This document shows, piece by piece, positions 23,801 through 34,100 of a stretch of 64,000 bases of DNA; positions within the stretch are counted from its first letter, which is position 1; every line of letters starts with the position of its first letter. The stretch is taken from the NCBI RefSeq assembly GCF_041381155.1, contig NC_091143.1, forward strand, positions 26,749,695 to 26,813,694. Reading direction: 5' to 3'. This stretch comes from Argopecten irradians (lineage: Eukaryota > Mollusca > Bivalvia > Pectinida > Pectinidae). Below the pieces are notes generated by a model. It did not search any database, was not told where the DNA came from, and saw only the letters and a program-made list of their open reading frames with translations. A program made the position numbers and the translations under genes.

Positions 23801-26800
23801 CATATAGTGTTATTGAATACTGGTAGTATATGTATTAGTTATATTTCAAGTGATATGACGCAAACTTATATCAAATAAAGTATTTAAACTGAAAGAAAAT
23901 CAGTCGAAATGAAATATGAAAATTAAAGCTTTATAATGCTGCATATTTTATATCAAAACGCTACGTGTGTCTCAAGGAATAATACAATGTTGACATATAT
24001 TACAGGTAAACGTGTAGGTCCCAGTGACATAGTTTTAGTAGATATGAATTGCCAAAACCAAAACCGTATATTATTGTATAGCCGATATAGATGTAGCCCC
24101 AGCAAGTTCGTCTGGTCGGGCGGACGAACGGACACCTTTAGAACATTATAAAGGAGGGAGAGAGGGATTCTTCCAGCCAAATAAGGTTAATATTTAATAT
24201 ATAGTTTATATTCAAAGTATTTGGGTAACAGATAAATAATATTTTCTTATATGTACAATGTATTAGCAATTGCTGCACAAAACAAAATGGAAATATATCG
24301 GCTGCGTGCAAAATTTCAAAAATGCAATGCTTTTTGATAAATTTCTCATTCAGGTTTATGGAGGAATCACTGAGATGGCTTCTTGCAAACGGCAAGAAGA
24401 AAAGAGCTGAAAGGATTATCAGGATGGCCGCGAAAATGAATGGAAAAGACTATGAGTCCGTCATCGCAGCCGCTTCTACCAAGGCTCAGGAAATGAAGAC
24501 TTTTCTCAAATCCAATGACAATGGAACAGGAGATTCCCCGACGTCGAAAGAAGAAAACATGGTGGACAGTAACAATGAGGGCAAGGACGTTCTCGGGGAA
24601 ACAACGCCGGAAAAGTACAACGCATTGACTATATTTAAACACAAACGTATCCTATTCAACTCTCTCATTCTTTGGTATGCATGGTGAGTATCTGCGAAAT
24701 CAACACATAAACTGCAAACATCTGTTAGATTTATATGTTTATGTTCTATGAATATTTAATTTCTGTTATCGAGAATGTATCAGTTTTATGTCACAGATAA
24801 AGTCTGTAGTACCAGAAAAAAACAATCAACCGATATTGGTGGTTTGGCAAAGATCGTAATTTCTCTCATACCTACACGTGTAATACTGGCTGGTCCAGGG
24901 CGATACACCCATGTCGCCTGAATCTGTATTGCATGGCTACCCATGCAATAAAGCCTCGTGACGTCACAGCGTCAACAAAATTACCATTTTCTATGCACAA
25001 TTTTGATAATTTCTTTTTGAAAATCAGCTGGATTAACTTTAAAAGATACAAACAACGGGATCTGCGTTGAAAATATCACGCATTTTTTAATGCATGCAGA
25101 TTTTACTTGCAGTCGGTATTTTTCGACTTTATTTCAAAATAGCGGAAATTAGTAGAAGTAAAAATGGAAGAAATCGTCGAGGTATGAGAGAAAAATACTC
25201 TTTCATACCTCGGGATCACAAAATGTTGTAAAACCCTCGGCAAGCCTCGGGTTTTACAACATTTTGTGACCCTCGGGGTAGAATATGCCTATCCTTCATA
25301 TCCACTTCTATTATATTTAGAGTTTTAGGGCAAGAGATTACATATCGGGTTCATGTTTTACCCATTTAAATGGGTCTAAATCATTTGAAAAGCTCGTATT
25401 ATAAACAAGTGAACACATTGGCGTATGTAAAGAAGGATATGCATTAAATGAAATTCAAACAAAAATAATTTATTCTAATTTTGTAATGTATGTACGTTAT
25501 AAATAAAAGAGTGATTTCATTCCAGGACAACAGTTAGTCTTGTGTATTACGCCATGTATCTCGGCTCCACTTCCCTCTCCGGCAACGGATACATCAACTT
25601 TTTCCTGATGGCCTTGGTGGAGTACCCGGCCACCTTTACACAGTGGTACGCCATCAAAAGGTTGGATTTATCTTATATGATTTCATATTTCGCATTAAAC
25701 GTGAGAAAAATGAATGATTTATTGTAATAGTATCCATAATAACGGTCTTTATATTTGGATTACAAATAAAAACAGTTTTCACCGAAATTTACATTCATAA
25801 ATTTTACTTGATAAACGTCACGGCAATATCGCAATTATATCGGCAATTAATGCGATTGCAGATTTGCCCCTTAAAAATAGTTCTAGTTAGAGGTTCTCAA
25901 AGTTACTCGATATTTCAAACTGCCCTCTCCTCCATATATCCCTAAATCAGTTCAAACTAGAAGAAACCCATTATTACCTGTACGCAATGTGTCATGTACT
26001 AAAAATAGATGTATAAATGTATAAGCTTTACTTCAGATTCGGAAGGAGAAAAAGCTGTTTGATATTCCACGGCGTTGCTGGTGTATCTTTAGCGGTCTCC
26101 ACTGTATGTCAGCTATACACAGGTATATCGTGTGAGATCTACTTTATGTACTGTTGGGTCAATATGAATTGTGACGATACATATTTATTTAAACTAAACG
26201 TATTAGTTCTGTTTAACGCACACGTCCCAGGGGGCCAACTCAATGAAAATGGATTTTGTCATACATTTTTTTGTATTTGGTGGATGGACTGATGAGTGTT
26301 TATGACAGTCATGTGATTTTTTTTTTCAAAAAATACGAAATTTGAAAATTATTAAATAATTGGGATATTTACAATAAAACAGAGAAAGGGACGACAGTCG
26401 CCATATTGGAATGTTTACCCCCACCTCGCATCAGTCTTCCGATAATCCATAATCACACACATACCATGCAAAAGAATATAAACGATGTCTATAAAGTCGA
26501 GCGCAATATTTTATCCAAAATTACCGGCGCTTTCTGTCTTGTGACATCGAAAGCAACGTCCTAGTGGAGAGCGATTAGAGTGACTTCCCCTACATTGTAA
26601 TTCAATGGGTTCAGATATTAAAACATATCGGAATATCTTTGACTAAACCGATTGAATCACAATAGAATATTGTGTTCGACTTTATAGACATCGTTCATAT
26701 TCTTTTCCATGGCATGTGTGTGATTATGGATTATCGGAGGACTGGTGCGTGACTATGACCGTAGGAAAAAAGGTATACTATTGTGAAAAAATAAGTGTGG

Positions 26801-28786
26801 GGGTAACAATTCCAATATGGCGACTGTCGTCCCTTTCTCTGTTTTATAGTAAATATCCCGATGTTTTAATAAATTTTCAAATCTCGTATTTTTTAAATAA
26901 AATCACATGACTGTCATATTTACTCATCAGTCCATCCACCAAATACAAAAATGTATGACAACATCCATTTTCATTGAGTTGGCCCCCTGTGGTACACGTA
27001 TATCCCAAACTGTTCACGGTTATTCAAATGCTTGAAGAGAGTGAAGCACTCACAACCCAAGCGTCTGCACAAATGAGTTGTCTCCCTTACCATAATATTG
27101 CATTCTTTTAAGAATTAACTTGAATAGATTTTTTAATGTTATGGAGATATAACACAAAACTCAGAATGTATTATGAATAAACCGAAGCTGTTGATTATGA
27201 GACTACACTTAAATTTTGTATTATATCTCCATAACATGAAAATATATTCAAATTAATTCTTAAAAGTTAATCCTTAATTCAATTTATTACATATGATCTC
27301 TTCAAAGTTCCGAATTTATTTTGGGACTCTTTTTTTTCTATGAAATCATTACGACGTTATTTCAGCCAATCAAAAGCTACATTACAAACGGCGACGCCCT
27401 TTTTCTTTTACCGGTTGATAAAGTAAATTGTTAAGCCAATGAAAAAGCCTCCTACAGGCAAATTGAATTATAATTAAACAATTTGAAGCACTTGTTCAGC
27501 GTCTCGTAAAAATTATCCTTTACCGATGATTTTATCATATAAAGTATCCATACAGTTGTTTTCAAGAGCGAGATAAATTGTACTCTAATCAGAAATTGCT
27601 TGGCAGATCTTGATTATTTTTACTTAGCTGGTAATTGTTTCTATGAGTGTGAGAAAAAAATTTTATATTATTTTTATAAGTAAACCTAATTTGAATATAT
27701 CAACAAAAGGGATTAAATTTCAAAATAAATTTTCAGTGAATTCGAAATTAATTAGATTGTTTTTGCCTCAGGCCTTATAGTAACTTTATCCTGTTACTAT
27801 TTCAGAGGACGTTGCTGCTTTAGTACCCGTGTCACTAGTATTTAACTATGTTGGTAAGTATGCGATCACGGCTGCATTCAGCACAATATACCTGTTGACG
27901 CCGGAGCTATATCCTACCAACCTCAGGTAATTAGCCTATTTATTTGATTTATAAATCCTTATGAAAAATTTCAAGCATGAGATTTAACTTATCACATAAC
28001 TGACCAATCCAGCCAGGTCATACGGCCTTGTCATAATTATCGTATAACAAACGCGTTATAACACTATTACGACGTCACATGTACAATTAAATTTGGACGT
28101 TATAATCAATATATGACGTTGCATGATTGTCTAATGATTGCCTAAAGACACGAGGCATATCATTTTTTTGAACTCGTTTGATACATATTACATATCCACA
28201 CATGTAAGATCCTCTGTTTATTATACACAGGAACTCCGGACTAGGCTTGGCATCTACATGTTCCAGGGTTGGAGGAATGTTGGCCCCCTTTGCAACGTCT
28301 GTGGTAAGTCTATCATATCAAAAGCTTCATATTTTAGCGGTGCCAAATCTTATTTTGTTGGTTTTCTGTCGCTGTTTTATTTCTGTGTGTTGTTTATATA
28401 GCCATTATAGACATTGCGATTACCTGATGAAATTTTTTAGGCCAAAATAAGTACATTCACAGTAATAAATGAATCATGGAACTAATAAGACAATGAATTT
28501 AATTTTCTTGTAAAACGTATAAAGTTAAACAAGTTTTCAGGAAATTCTAACATGCATCGGTTCAATACTGATTCATCACTATCTATTAATTGTAACACAG
28601 GCTAGTGCCGTTGCATGGCTACCAGGAACCATATACTCAGTCATGTGTCTGTTGACCGTCTATCTGACGTCATTCCTGCCTGAAACCTCGGGACATGAAC
28701 TACCAACAACTTTATCGGAACTTGAGTTGTGGTACAAAGCTAATACGGGCGACAGGAAGAAAGCAAAGGAATCCGTGGAATCTTGA
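20814..28786 (+). CDS. SLC22-type organic ion transporter, gene C (10 coding exons, 572 aa)
   Basis: Exons: 20814-20949, 21285-21502, 23047-23277, 23620-23822, 24354-24683, 25526-25660, 26037-26122, 27806-27926, 28231-28303, 28601-28786; 1,719 nt, in frame, all GT-AG. Same family marks as gene B: first helix in exon 1; extracellular loop 46-118 with three sequons (NNT, NET, NST) and conserved cysteines; WDLFCE at 119; SDRFGRKP about 151-158; ESLRWLL in exon 5 with a charged, variable cytosolic loop; RFGRRK in exon 7; [10 protein letters not shown] ending at 487; FLPET in exon 10. The start is the MDG shared with B and D; no other ATG lies upstream in the open frame. Exon lengths equal those of gene D throughout. 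A polyadenylation signal AATAAA lies at 28832-28837, 46 bases past the stop. The donor after exon 6 (GTTGGA) is weak. The substrate is unknown. Confidence 0.94.
21723..21748. repeat. Palindrome in intron 2 of gene C
   Basis: TTTATACCAC and GTGGTATAAA face each other across a short centre. It is probably the tip of a hairpin element, though its limits could not be fixed. Confidence 0.5.
22407..22570. mobile_element. Hairpin MITE in intron 2 of gene C
   Basis: Inverted arms of about 43 bp, starting GAGGTTACACAATGA at 22407 and ending in its complement at 22570, enclose about 80 bp. The arms differ at only a few positions. There is no coding capacity. The superfamily is unknown. Confidence 0.75.
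23440..23575 (+). repeat. Dispersed repeat family, copy 2 (intron 3 of gene C)
   Basis: Contains GCGACGCCATTTGTTTCC and TTGTTTCTTACAAGCTAA in the same order as in the copies at 20005 and 27280. It lies directly upstream of exon 4. Confidence 0.55.
24926..25280. repeat. Cluster of palindromes in intron 5 of gene C
   Basis: Three hairpins: TATTGCATGG / CCATGCAATA near 24926-24950; GAGGTATGA / TTCATACCTC near 25179-25211; and a larger one at about 25212-25277 (ATCACAAAATGTTGTAAAAC against its complement, loop about 14 bases). Together they look like parts of a decayed fold-back element. Confidence 0.55.
26228..26989. mobile_element. Long-TIR fold-back element, 762 bp, in intron 7 of gene C
   Basis: The left arm (about 26228-26513) and the right arm (about 26664-26989) are inverted copies over roughly 280-320 bp. 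They begin CAGGGGGCCAACTCAATG, run through GGGACGACAGTCGCCATATT and end near CGATGTCTATAAAGTCG. The unique centre is about 150 bp. Small indels separate the arms. No transposase is seen. A clean target duplication was not found. Confidence 0.85.
27105..27266. mobile_element. Hairpin MITE in intron 7 of gene C
   Basis: CTTTTAAGAATTAACTTGAA on the left mirrors the right end, and ATGTTATGGAGATATAA mirrors TTATATCTCCATAACAT. The element is about 162 bp with no coding content. It joins directly onto repeat-family copy 3. Confidence 0.7.
27280..27490 (+). repeat. Dispersed repeat family, copy 3 (intron 7 of gene C)
   Basis: Shares the ACGGCGACGCC and AATTGAATTATA blocks and the flanking AGTTAATCCTTAATTCAA with copy 2. 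Confidence 0.5.
28016..28136 (+). repeat. Dispersed repeat in intron 8 of gene C (partner at 34150, inverted)
   Basis: Read forward it shares GGCCTTGTCATAA, GACGTCACATGTA and GCATGATT, in order, with the reverse complement of 34150-34262 in intron 1 of gene D. About 120 bp, non-coding. Confidence 0.6.
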
Positions 28787-30884
28787 TGTACTGACGTTTT
28801 CATTATTCCGCATGCTATTTCGTGTAAAAGAAATAAAGTGATTGGACATATAAATGTATTGAGTTTTTAATTGAACATTCTAAACACCCAAGTGACACAC
28901 GTGATATTAACACGCTTGATACAATAAATCTGTTTTGCGTTTTTTAAGGTCAAATCAGAGACAGATATGCTTATGACAAATGAGGACGACTTGATCAATA
29001 CAATAGTCAAATCAGATTCAGTTGTTTTCTCTGTAACAACTAACTCAGTGAAAAACAAATTTTCGAAATAGCCCTGTGTAAAAAAGCTTCAGTCCCGGAT
29101 AGAATTTCGTCCGAGCCACTAATTGGCTGGTTTAATTTTGAATTTAAAAAAAAAAGTTTCCTGACAGGTAATTATCCCTAGAGCTTTCGATATTATACTT
29201 TGGACGGCCGTAACGTATTTAAGCGTAATTATTTATTTGCCCCACTTCATGCACCCTTCTGGAGCCCCACTGAGACCGCTGAAAACTAAATACTAGTTTT
29301 TTGAAAAGGAGATGTTCATCCCTATATAGCATGTCAATATCGATTCGGTCATTGCATTAGTGCCGTCACAAATCACCTTTGAACATGCCCAAATAAGTCA
29401 AAAATTGAGGTCTGAAATCCGAATTTTAGTGTGTGTGCCCGGAAACCTGTCGTTGTGAGCTTAATTATCAAAAGAGATATTAAAGTAAGAAGAAAATAGA
29501 GAGAAAGGGAAAAGGAAGGGGCAAATAGCACCAATTTCCAAAAAAAAAAATAAAAAAAAAATAATAATAAGTCCCACGCGCAGGTTTCTGCCTCACATGA
29601 CCCGTGCGTCGTGACATTTAGGGGACTTCCGGTGACTGTTTTTGCTTGTGTGTAGTGTGTACTGTTTGTTATCATCGTGACAATGGCATCAAACCGAAAT
29701 CTAGATGCAAACTGCTTTCACAGATGGCATTTGTTATAACCTACTATCAAAATTGAGTCAAGTTCGAATCCTGCCGGCCGTCGAAAGGTTATAGGACAAG
29801 CGTTCAACTCGAGGCGGTGTCAAGGAAAGAAGGAAGCAAGGAAGAAAAGAAAAGACGAGATTCTAACTTAAATCGTCGTTATTGATCATGCAAAAGAGGA
29901 AGTATTATTCTTGATCTTTTAATTGTATCATTGAAACATGCCGTTAAAGACGCACACTCCGCTCTCCTGAGCCCCACGCAGTATGATTCAGTGAGTAATC
30001 ACTATAAAACGAAGTATATTCATGTTATGTCGTCTTGTATAGTGGAACTCTGTCCATTTTATAGTGCTATATCGCTGAAGCATGCCGCCGAAGACACCAA
30101 GCAACACACTCCACCCGGCCACATTATACTGACAACGGGCGAACCAGTCACCCCACTCTCTTTTATGATGAGTGTTATCAAGAAACAGTCTGATTCAGTG
30201 AGTAATCACTATAAAACGGGCAGTATTTTCTACCACTACAAGAAGACACAATACGAACATGTCAGTCTATCAAAACGCACAATAATCGCATTGCATCAAG
30301 GAAAGGCCACTCTTAATTACATTTTTCTTTAAGTTAGCGACAATATGGCCTGCTTCTGCATTCTCATGAGAGCAATGCTCCTTCATATTCATATTATAGT
30401 GTGTGACCACAGGAATCACCTTCACAAATAGTTAAGTCCAAAGTAAATTCCTGATGAACTTGATTTTTAGTGCAACATGTGCGCTTGAAATATTAAGACT
30501 GGAAGTGAAATTTGATATTACGATACATGTATATTATAAACGTTTTGCGGTTTCTGTAGATAGATTTATACTAATATTTCATCTCATACCGAAGAAAATA
30601 AATTTTGAAGAAGTTAATGACGTGCCAACTTTCTTCATGCTTTTGTTCTGTTGTATTTTGTCCTTTCGTGTCCATTTGATTATCCATTATGAACTTATAC
30701 TCCTTAGTACAAAGGTATCGAACGATCGCACTATTGGACAGATTACCAGGGTAATAGTTGTTTTTTAATCGGTACCAATCCTGTGACTTGCTCACATGAC
30801 AAGGTTGACAATAGGACGTGAATCAAAAAGCTAATCCAGTTATGTTTAATATGACATGATTGTTGCAAAAATATGCCTTGGAAT
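28787..30884. other. Spacer between genes C and D
   Basis: No gene is recognised. Gene C's 3' UTR occupies the start. An A-rich tract lies at about 29541-29570. A block at 29930-30330 has an internal 28-bp exact repeat 207 bp apart (29984 and 30191). The remainder shows nothing clear. Confidence 0.45.
29930..30330 (+). repeat. Repeat block with internal duplication
   Basis: Two diverged units each carry a CATGCCG..AAAGAC/GAAGAC string followed by TGATTCAGTGAGTAATCACT. The second is longer. The open frame across it has no recognisable domain, so it is treated as a dispersed repeat. Confidence 0.45.
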
Positions 30885-31041
30885 CGAATATGATTCTTAC
30901 ATTGTAAATGCATCATCACGTTCAAAACTTCTAGCATTCATTTAAAAGATAATAATATTAAAGTATTGTCTCCAGGTGACAAACAATTTGAATTTGAATT
31001 TGATATTCAAAAGCATGCCTATACAATCACGTGATGTTATT
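30885..31041 (+). promoter_or_regulatory. Conserved block upstream of gene D, with CACGTG E-box
   Basis: Counterpart of the block upstream of gene C. TTTGATATTCAAAAGCATGC starts at 30999 and the perfect palindrome ATCACGTGAT lies at 31026-31035. CACGTG is the core bound by bHLH-zip factors such as USF and MITF/TFEB; any such binding here is inference. Confidence 0.5.
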
Positions 31042-31114
31042 AGAAACAATAATTTGCATCATTGATATATCACATCTTGAAGGTCAACATGTACTCTACT
31101 GTTCTGCTGTAGCT

Positions 31115-34100
31115 ATGGATGGTCCTCTGGATGTGGATCAGATTTGGAAATCCTTGGGAACATGGGGGCGGTACCAAAGGGGTCAAATGTTCCTCTGTTT
31201 AATTGCAGTTGTTCCAGTAGCTTTTCATCTCCTTTGCATCGTTTTTATTGGTAGGTAACCTAATTTTATGCTGCAAGACATACCAGATTTGTTCAGTTTG
31301 TAATATTAGCCCAAGCGAACTGAACTTGTATTAGCTGAAGTAATCCTTTTTAGATATAGAGGAGCTTACATGAGTGGCTAGGTAATATGAAATTTAATAA
31401 ACGAGTTCAATAATTTGATGTGCCACTAGCCTTCACAAGTTTGAAAAATCCCATACCATAGTTGTGAGTGTAAGATTCTATTTATCACAGAGCTTGTATT
31501 AAAAGAAATATTAGTAAAACTTTAAAGGGTTTGTGATCTAAAATATAGTATGTGGATGCCTTTCAAGGATATTCATCAGATAATTTCTTTTTAATAAGTG
31601 AATATAATCTGTAATATATCATACATAATTAATTTTTTTACATTAAAGTCATCCATTGGGAACAATTAATTTCTACTTTTATTACATTATAAATGCATTA
31701 ACCTAAATATATTTGTATGATTGATATCAGTGACTTGCGACTTATATGAGTACTACACTAATTTTACATACCTTCATATTACAAATATACATGTATCTCA
31801 ATAAAATATACATGTATCTCAATAAAATATACATGTATCTCAATAAAATATACATGTATCTCAACAAAATATACATGTATCTCAATAAAATATACATGTA
31901 TCTCAATAAAATATACATGTATCTCAATAAAATATACATGTATCTCAATAAAATATACATGTATCTCAATAAAATATACATGTATCTCAATAAAATCTCT
32001 TTTTTTCTGTCAACATCAATAACAGCAATGTGTAATAAACTTTATTACTATGTCAATAAACAATTGAAGATTATATTCTTAACAACAGCGGAATGTATAA
32101 TAATGACATTGGTTACTACTGTGAGACAAAGCTTATTACATGGTTCAATTACTAAAAGTCAATTTTTCCAGTTTACGTTGTGGATACATATTTAGTGATA
32201 TTTCTTTTTATTATTTTCAATGTTTTCATGTGGTTTCTGTGATCCAATGGTTACGGAATCGGAATCTACGGTCTGCTGTCGTGAGATAAATGATATCAAT
32301 TCCATAGTTTTCAATAAAAAACATCCCTGTAAATTGTTTAACTTGTTATTAATTTTACCTATTGATATATTTATTATTAACGAAATGTTACTTTTGTTGC
32401 AATATTTATATACATTACATCAATCCTCTTCTCGATATAATGTATTTATATGACTATACAGCCAGATACTATTACTGATATTATGCAATTATCTATTTAA
32501 TAATGTGTACTGTAGCATTCGTATGAGTAATGAGGGAGCAGGCAATGGTGATGATAAATTGTCCGTAAGTTGTTACAAGCAAACACACATTTGAAACCCG
32601 CACATTCCATGTATAATGTTTACTAACAAACAGGACTGATTAATTATGATATAAATGTACAATAAATACCATTATCATGTCATAGATACTGTAATAGGTC
32701 ACCTTTTCAAACATGAATTAAATTGACCATGAAGTAATTTAATGCCTCCATATAAAGCCCCATTCACACAAATGATATTTTTCTGTTAGCTCAAACTTGA
32801 ACTTATGTAATGCAACCATGTATTTTGAATACTCTTCTCTGGAAAGCGAAAGAACTTGTTTTAAAAAACTTATTTTATTTTAACTTATCTTATTTCTATG
32901 ATTGTTATAACAGCCATAAGCAGCACATTGCACCACACTAAATTTATAATGACAGCCTGTAATTGATTCATGTGAAACACATAGGGATTATATTTCGTTT
33001 TTATGTTAACCATGCATGTATGGAGCAATTCCTCTAAGAATATATTCTATGGGGCGCGTTAGCCACATGTGTGAACTCGGTGACCGTTATTGTGCAGCGA
33101 GGCGAGGCTGACGCACGCTTTTACACTGGAGTTTTCCGAAGTTGTCAAAACACAAGTGTTCAAGTAGCTAAATTTGTTTGAGATTGTCGTCTGACTTGAC
33201 GATATTACATCCTTTGGAGCCATGTGATTATATAATCTACGCTTAGATCCATCGCCATCTATAGATGGAACAACTTCACTTGTGTTCGATGGATACAATG
33301 TATTTGTGGTGACGCGTAACTGTCAACACGTGGATTACTAGCGATGCATGTTTTATAATACACATGGTTAAATTCTCAAAGAACAAAGACAAGAGAATGT
33401 GTTTATAACTGACCTAGCTCTGTCAGAGGGTCTCGCGCCCGTCAACCCCAAAGACTCGATCGTAGGACACAGACACAGAGGACATCCATTATTTTTAACA
33501 AAAATGAAAGCACTGCACGTCGCCCCGGTCGGGATATTTTTTCCCCGTTTCTTTATACAATTGTTAATTTTAAATATGTTTGTATCATATATAAATATAA
33601 ATCATATATATATATATTGTTTTACATTTTTCCAAAATTCTATGAAAAATAACAATATACACGTATTGCGTAATGTTGCGTCAAAATGTACATGTAAACA
33701 AAAAAGTAGCCCATGTACGTTGCATAGAACATTTTCATACGCAAGTTCAAAGTTCAATGTTACCATGCAGTTATATAATTATGGTAAACAAAATCGGCTA
33801 GTACTTACGTATAGTGATCAAGCCTAGCAAGTGTAAATATAGGAAAATATAACTGTAAGTTAAGGTGTTTAGCTCTATTCGTGTCTGTCTCATCAGCAGC
33901 GGTGAGTTAGTCGGTGAACCAGTGACGCGTGTTGGCTGACAGCCTCGTTATCGGTCAACTGCCCAGATGGCCCTATGTCTAGCCTGGTATCTCAGTGTGT
34001 GTATTTGCCATCCCCATGGAGTGGGATATTTCGGTGAACTTAAAGGGGGCCCAGTATATAAACAAGTTATCACTTTTTGTGTCACAAACCCTTCAAATTT

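Noticed and set aside
24367-24668. Minus-strand frames over exon 5 of gene C (similarly 37174-37446 in D)
   Set aside because: Shadows of the SLC22 exon; they have no family signature.
29931-30332. 133-codon open frame between genes C and D
   Set aside because: No recognisable domain; it contains an internal duplicated repeat and lacks splice partners.
31034-31114. Upstream ATG of gene D as the true start (28 more residues)
   Set aside because: It lies in the conserved upstream block, and B and C have no matching extension.
31787-31996. Regular repeat that could suggest a CRISPR array
   Set aside because: There are no unique spacers; the units abut directly, and the host is an animal.
31746-32195. 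Repeat 'protein' with a YMYLNKI heptad, and its minus-strand mirror
   Set aside because: It is a by-product of a 21-bp non-coding minisatellite whose unit is a multiple of three.
33059-33827. Two frames in intron 1 of gene D
   Set aside because: No domain, no splice logic, and no counterpart in gene C.
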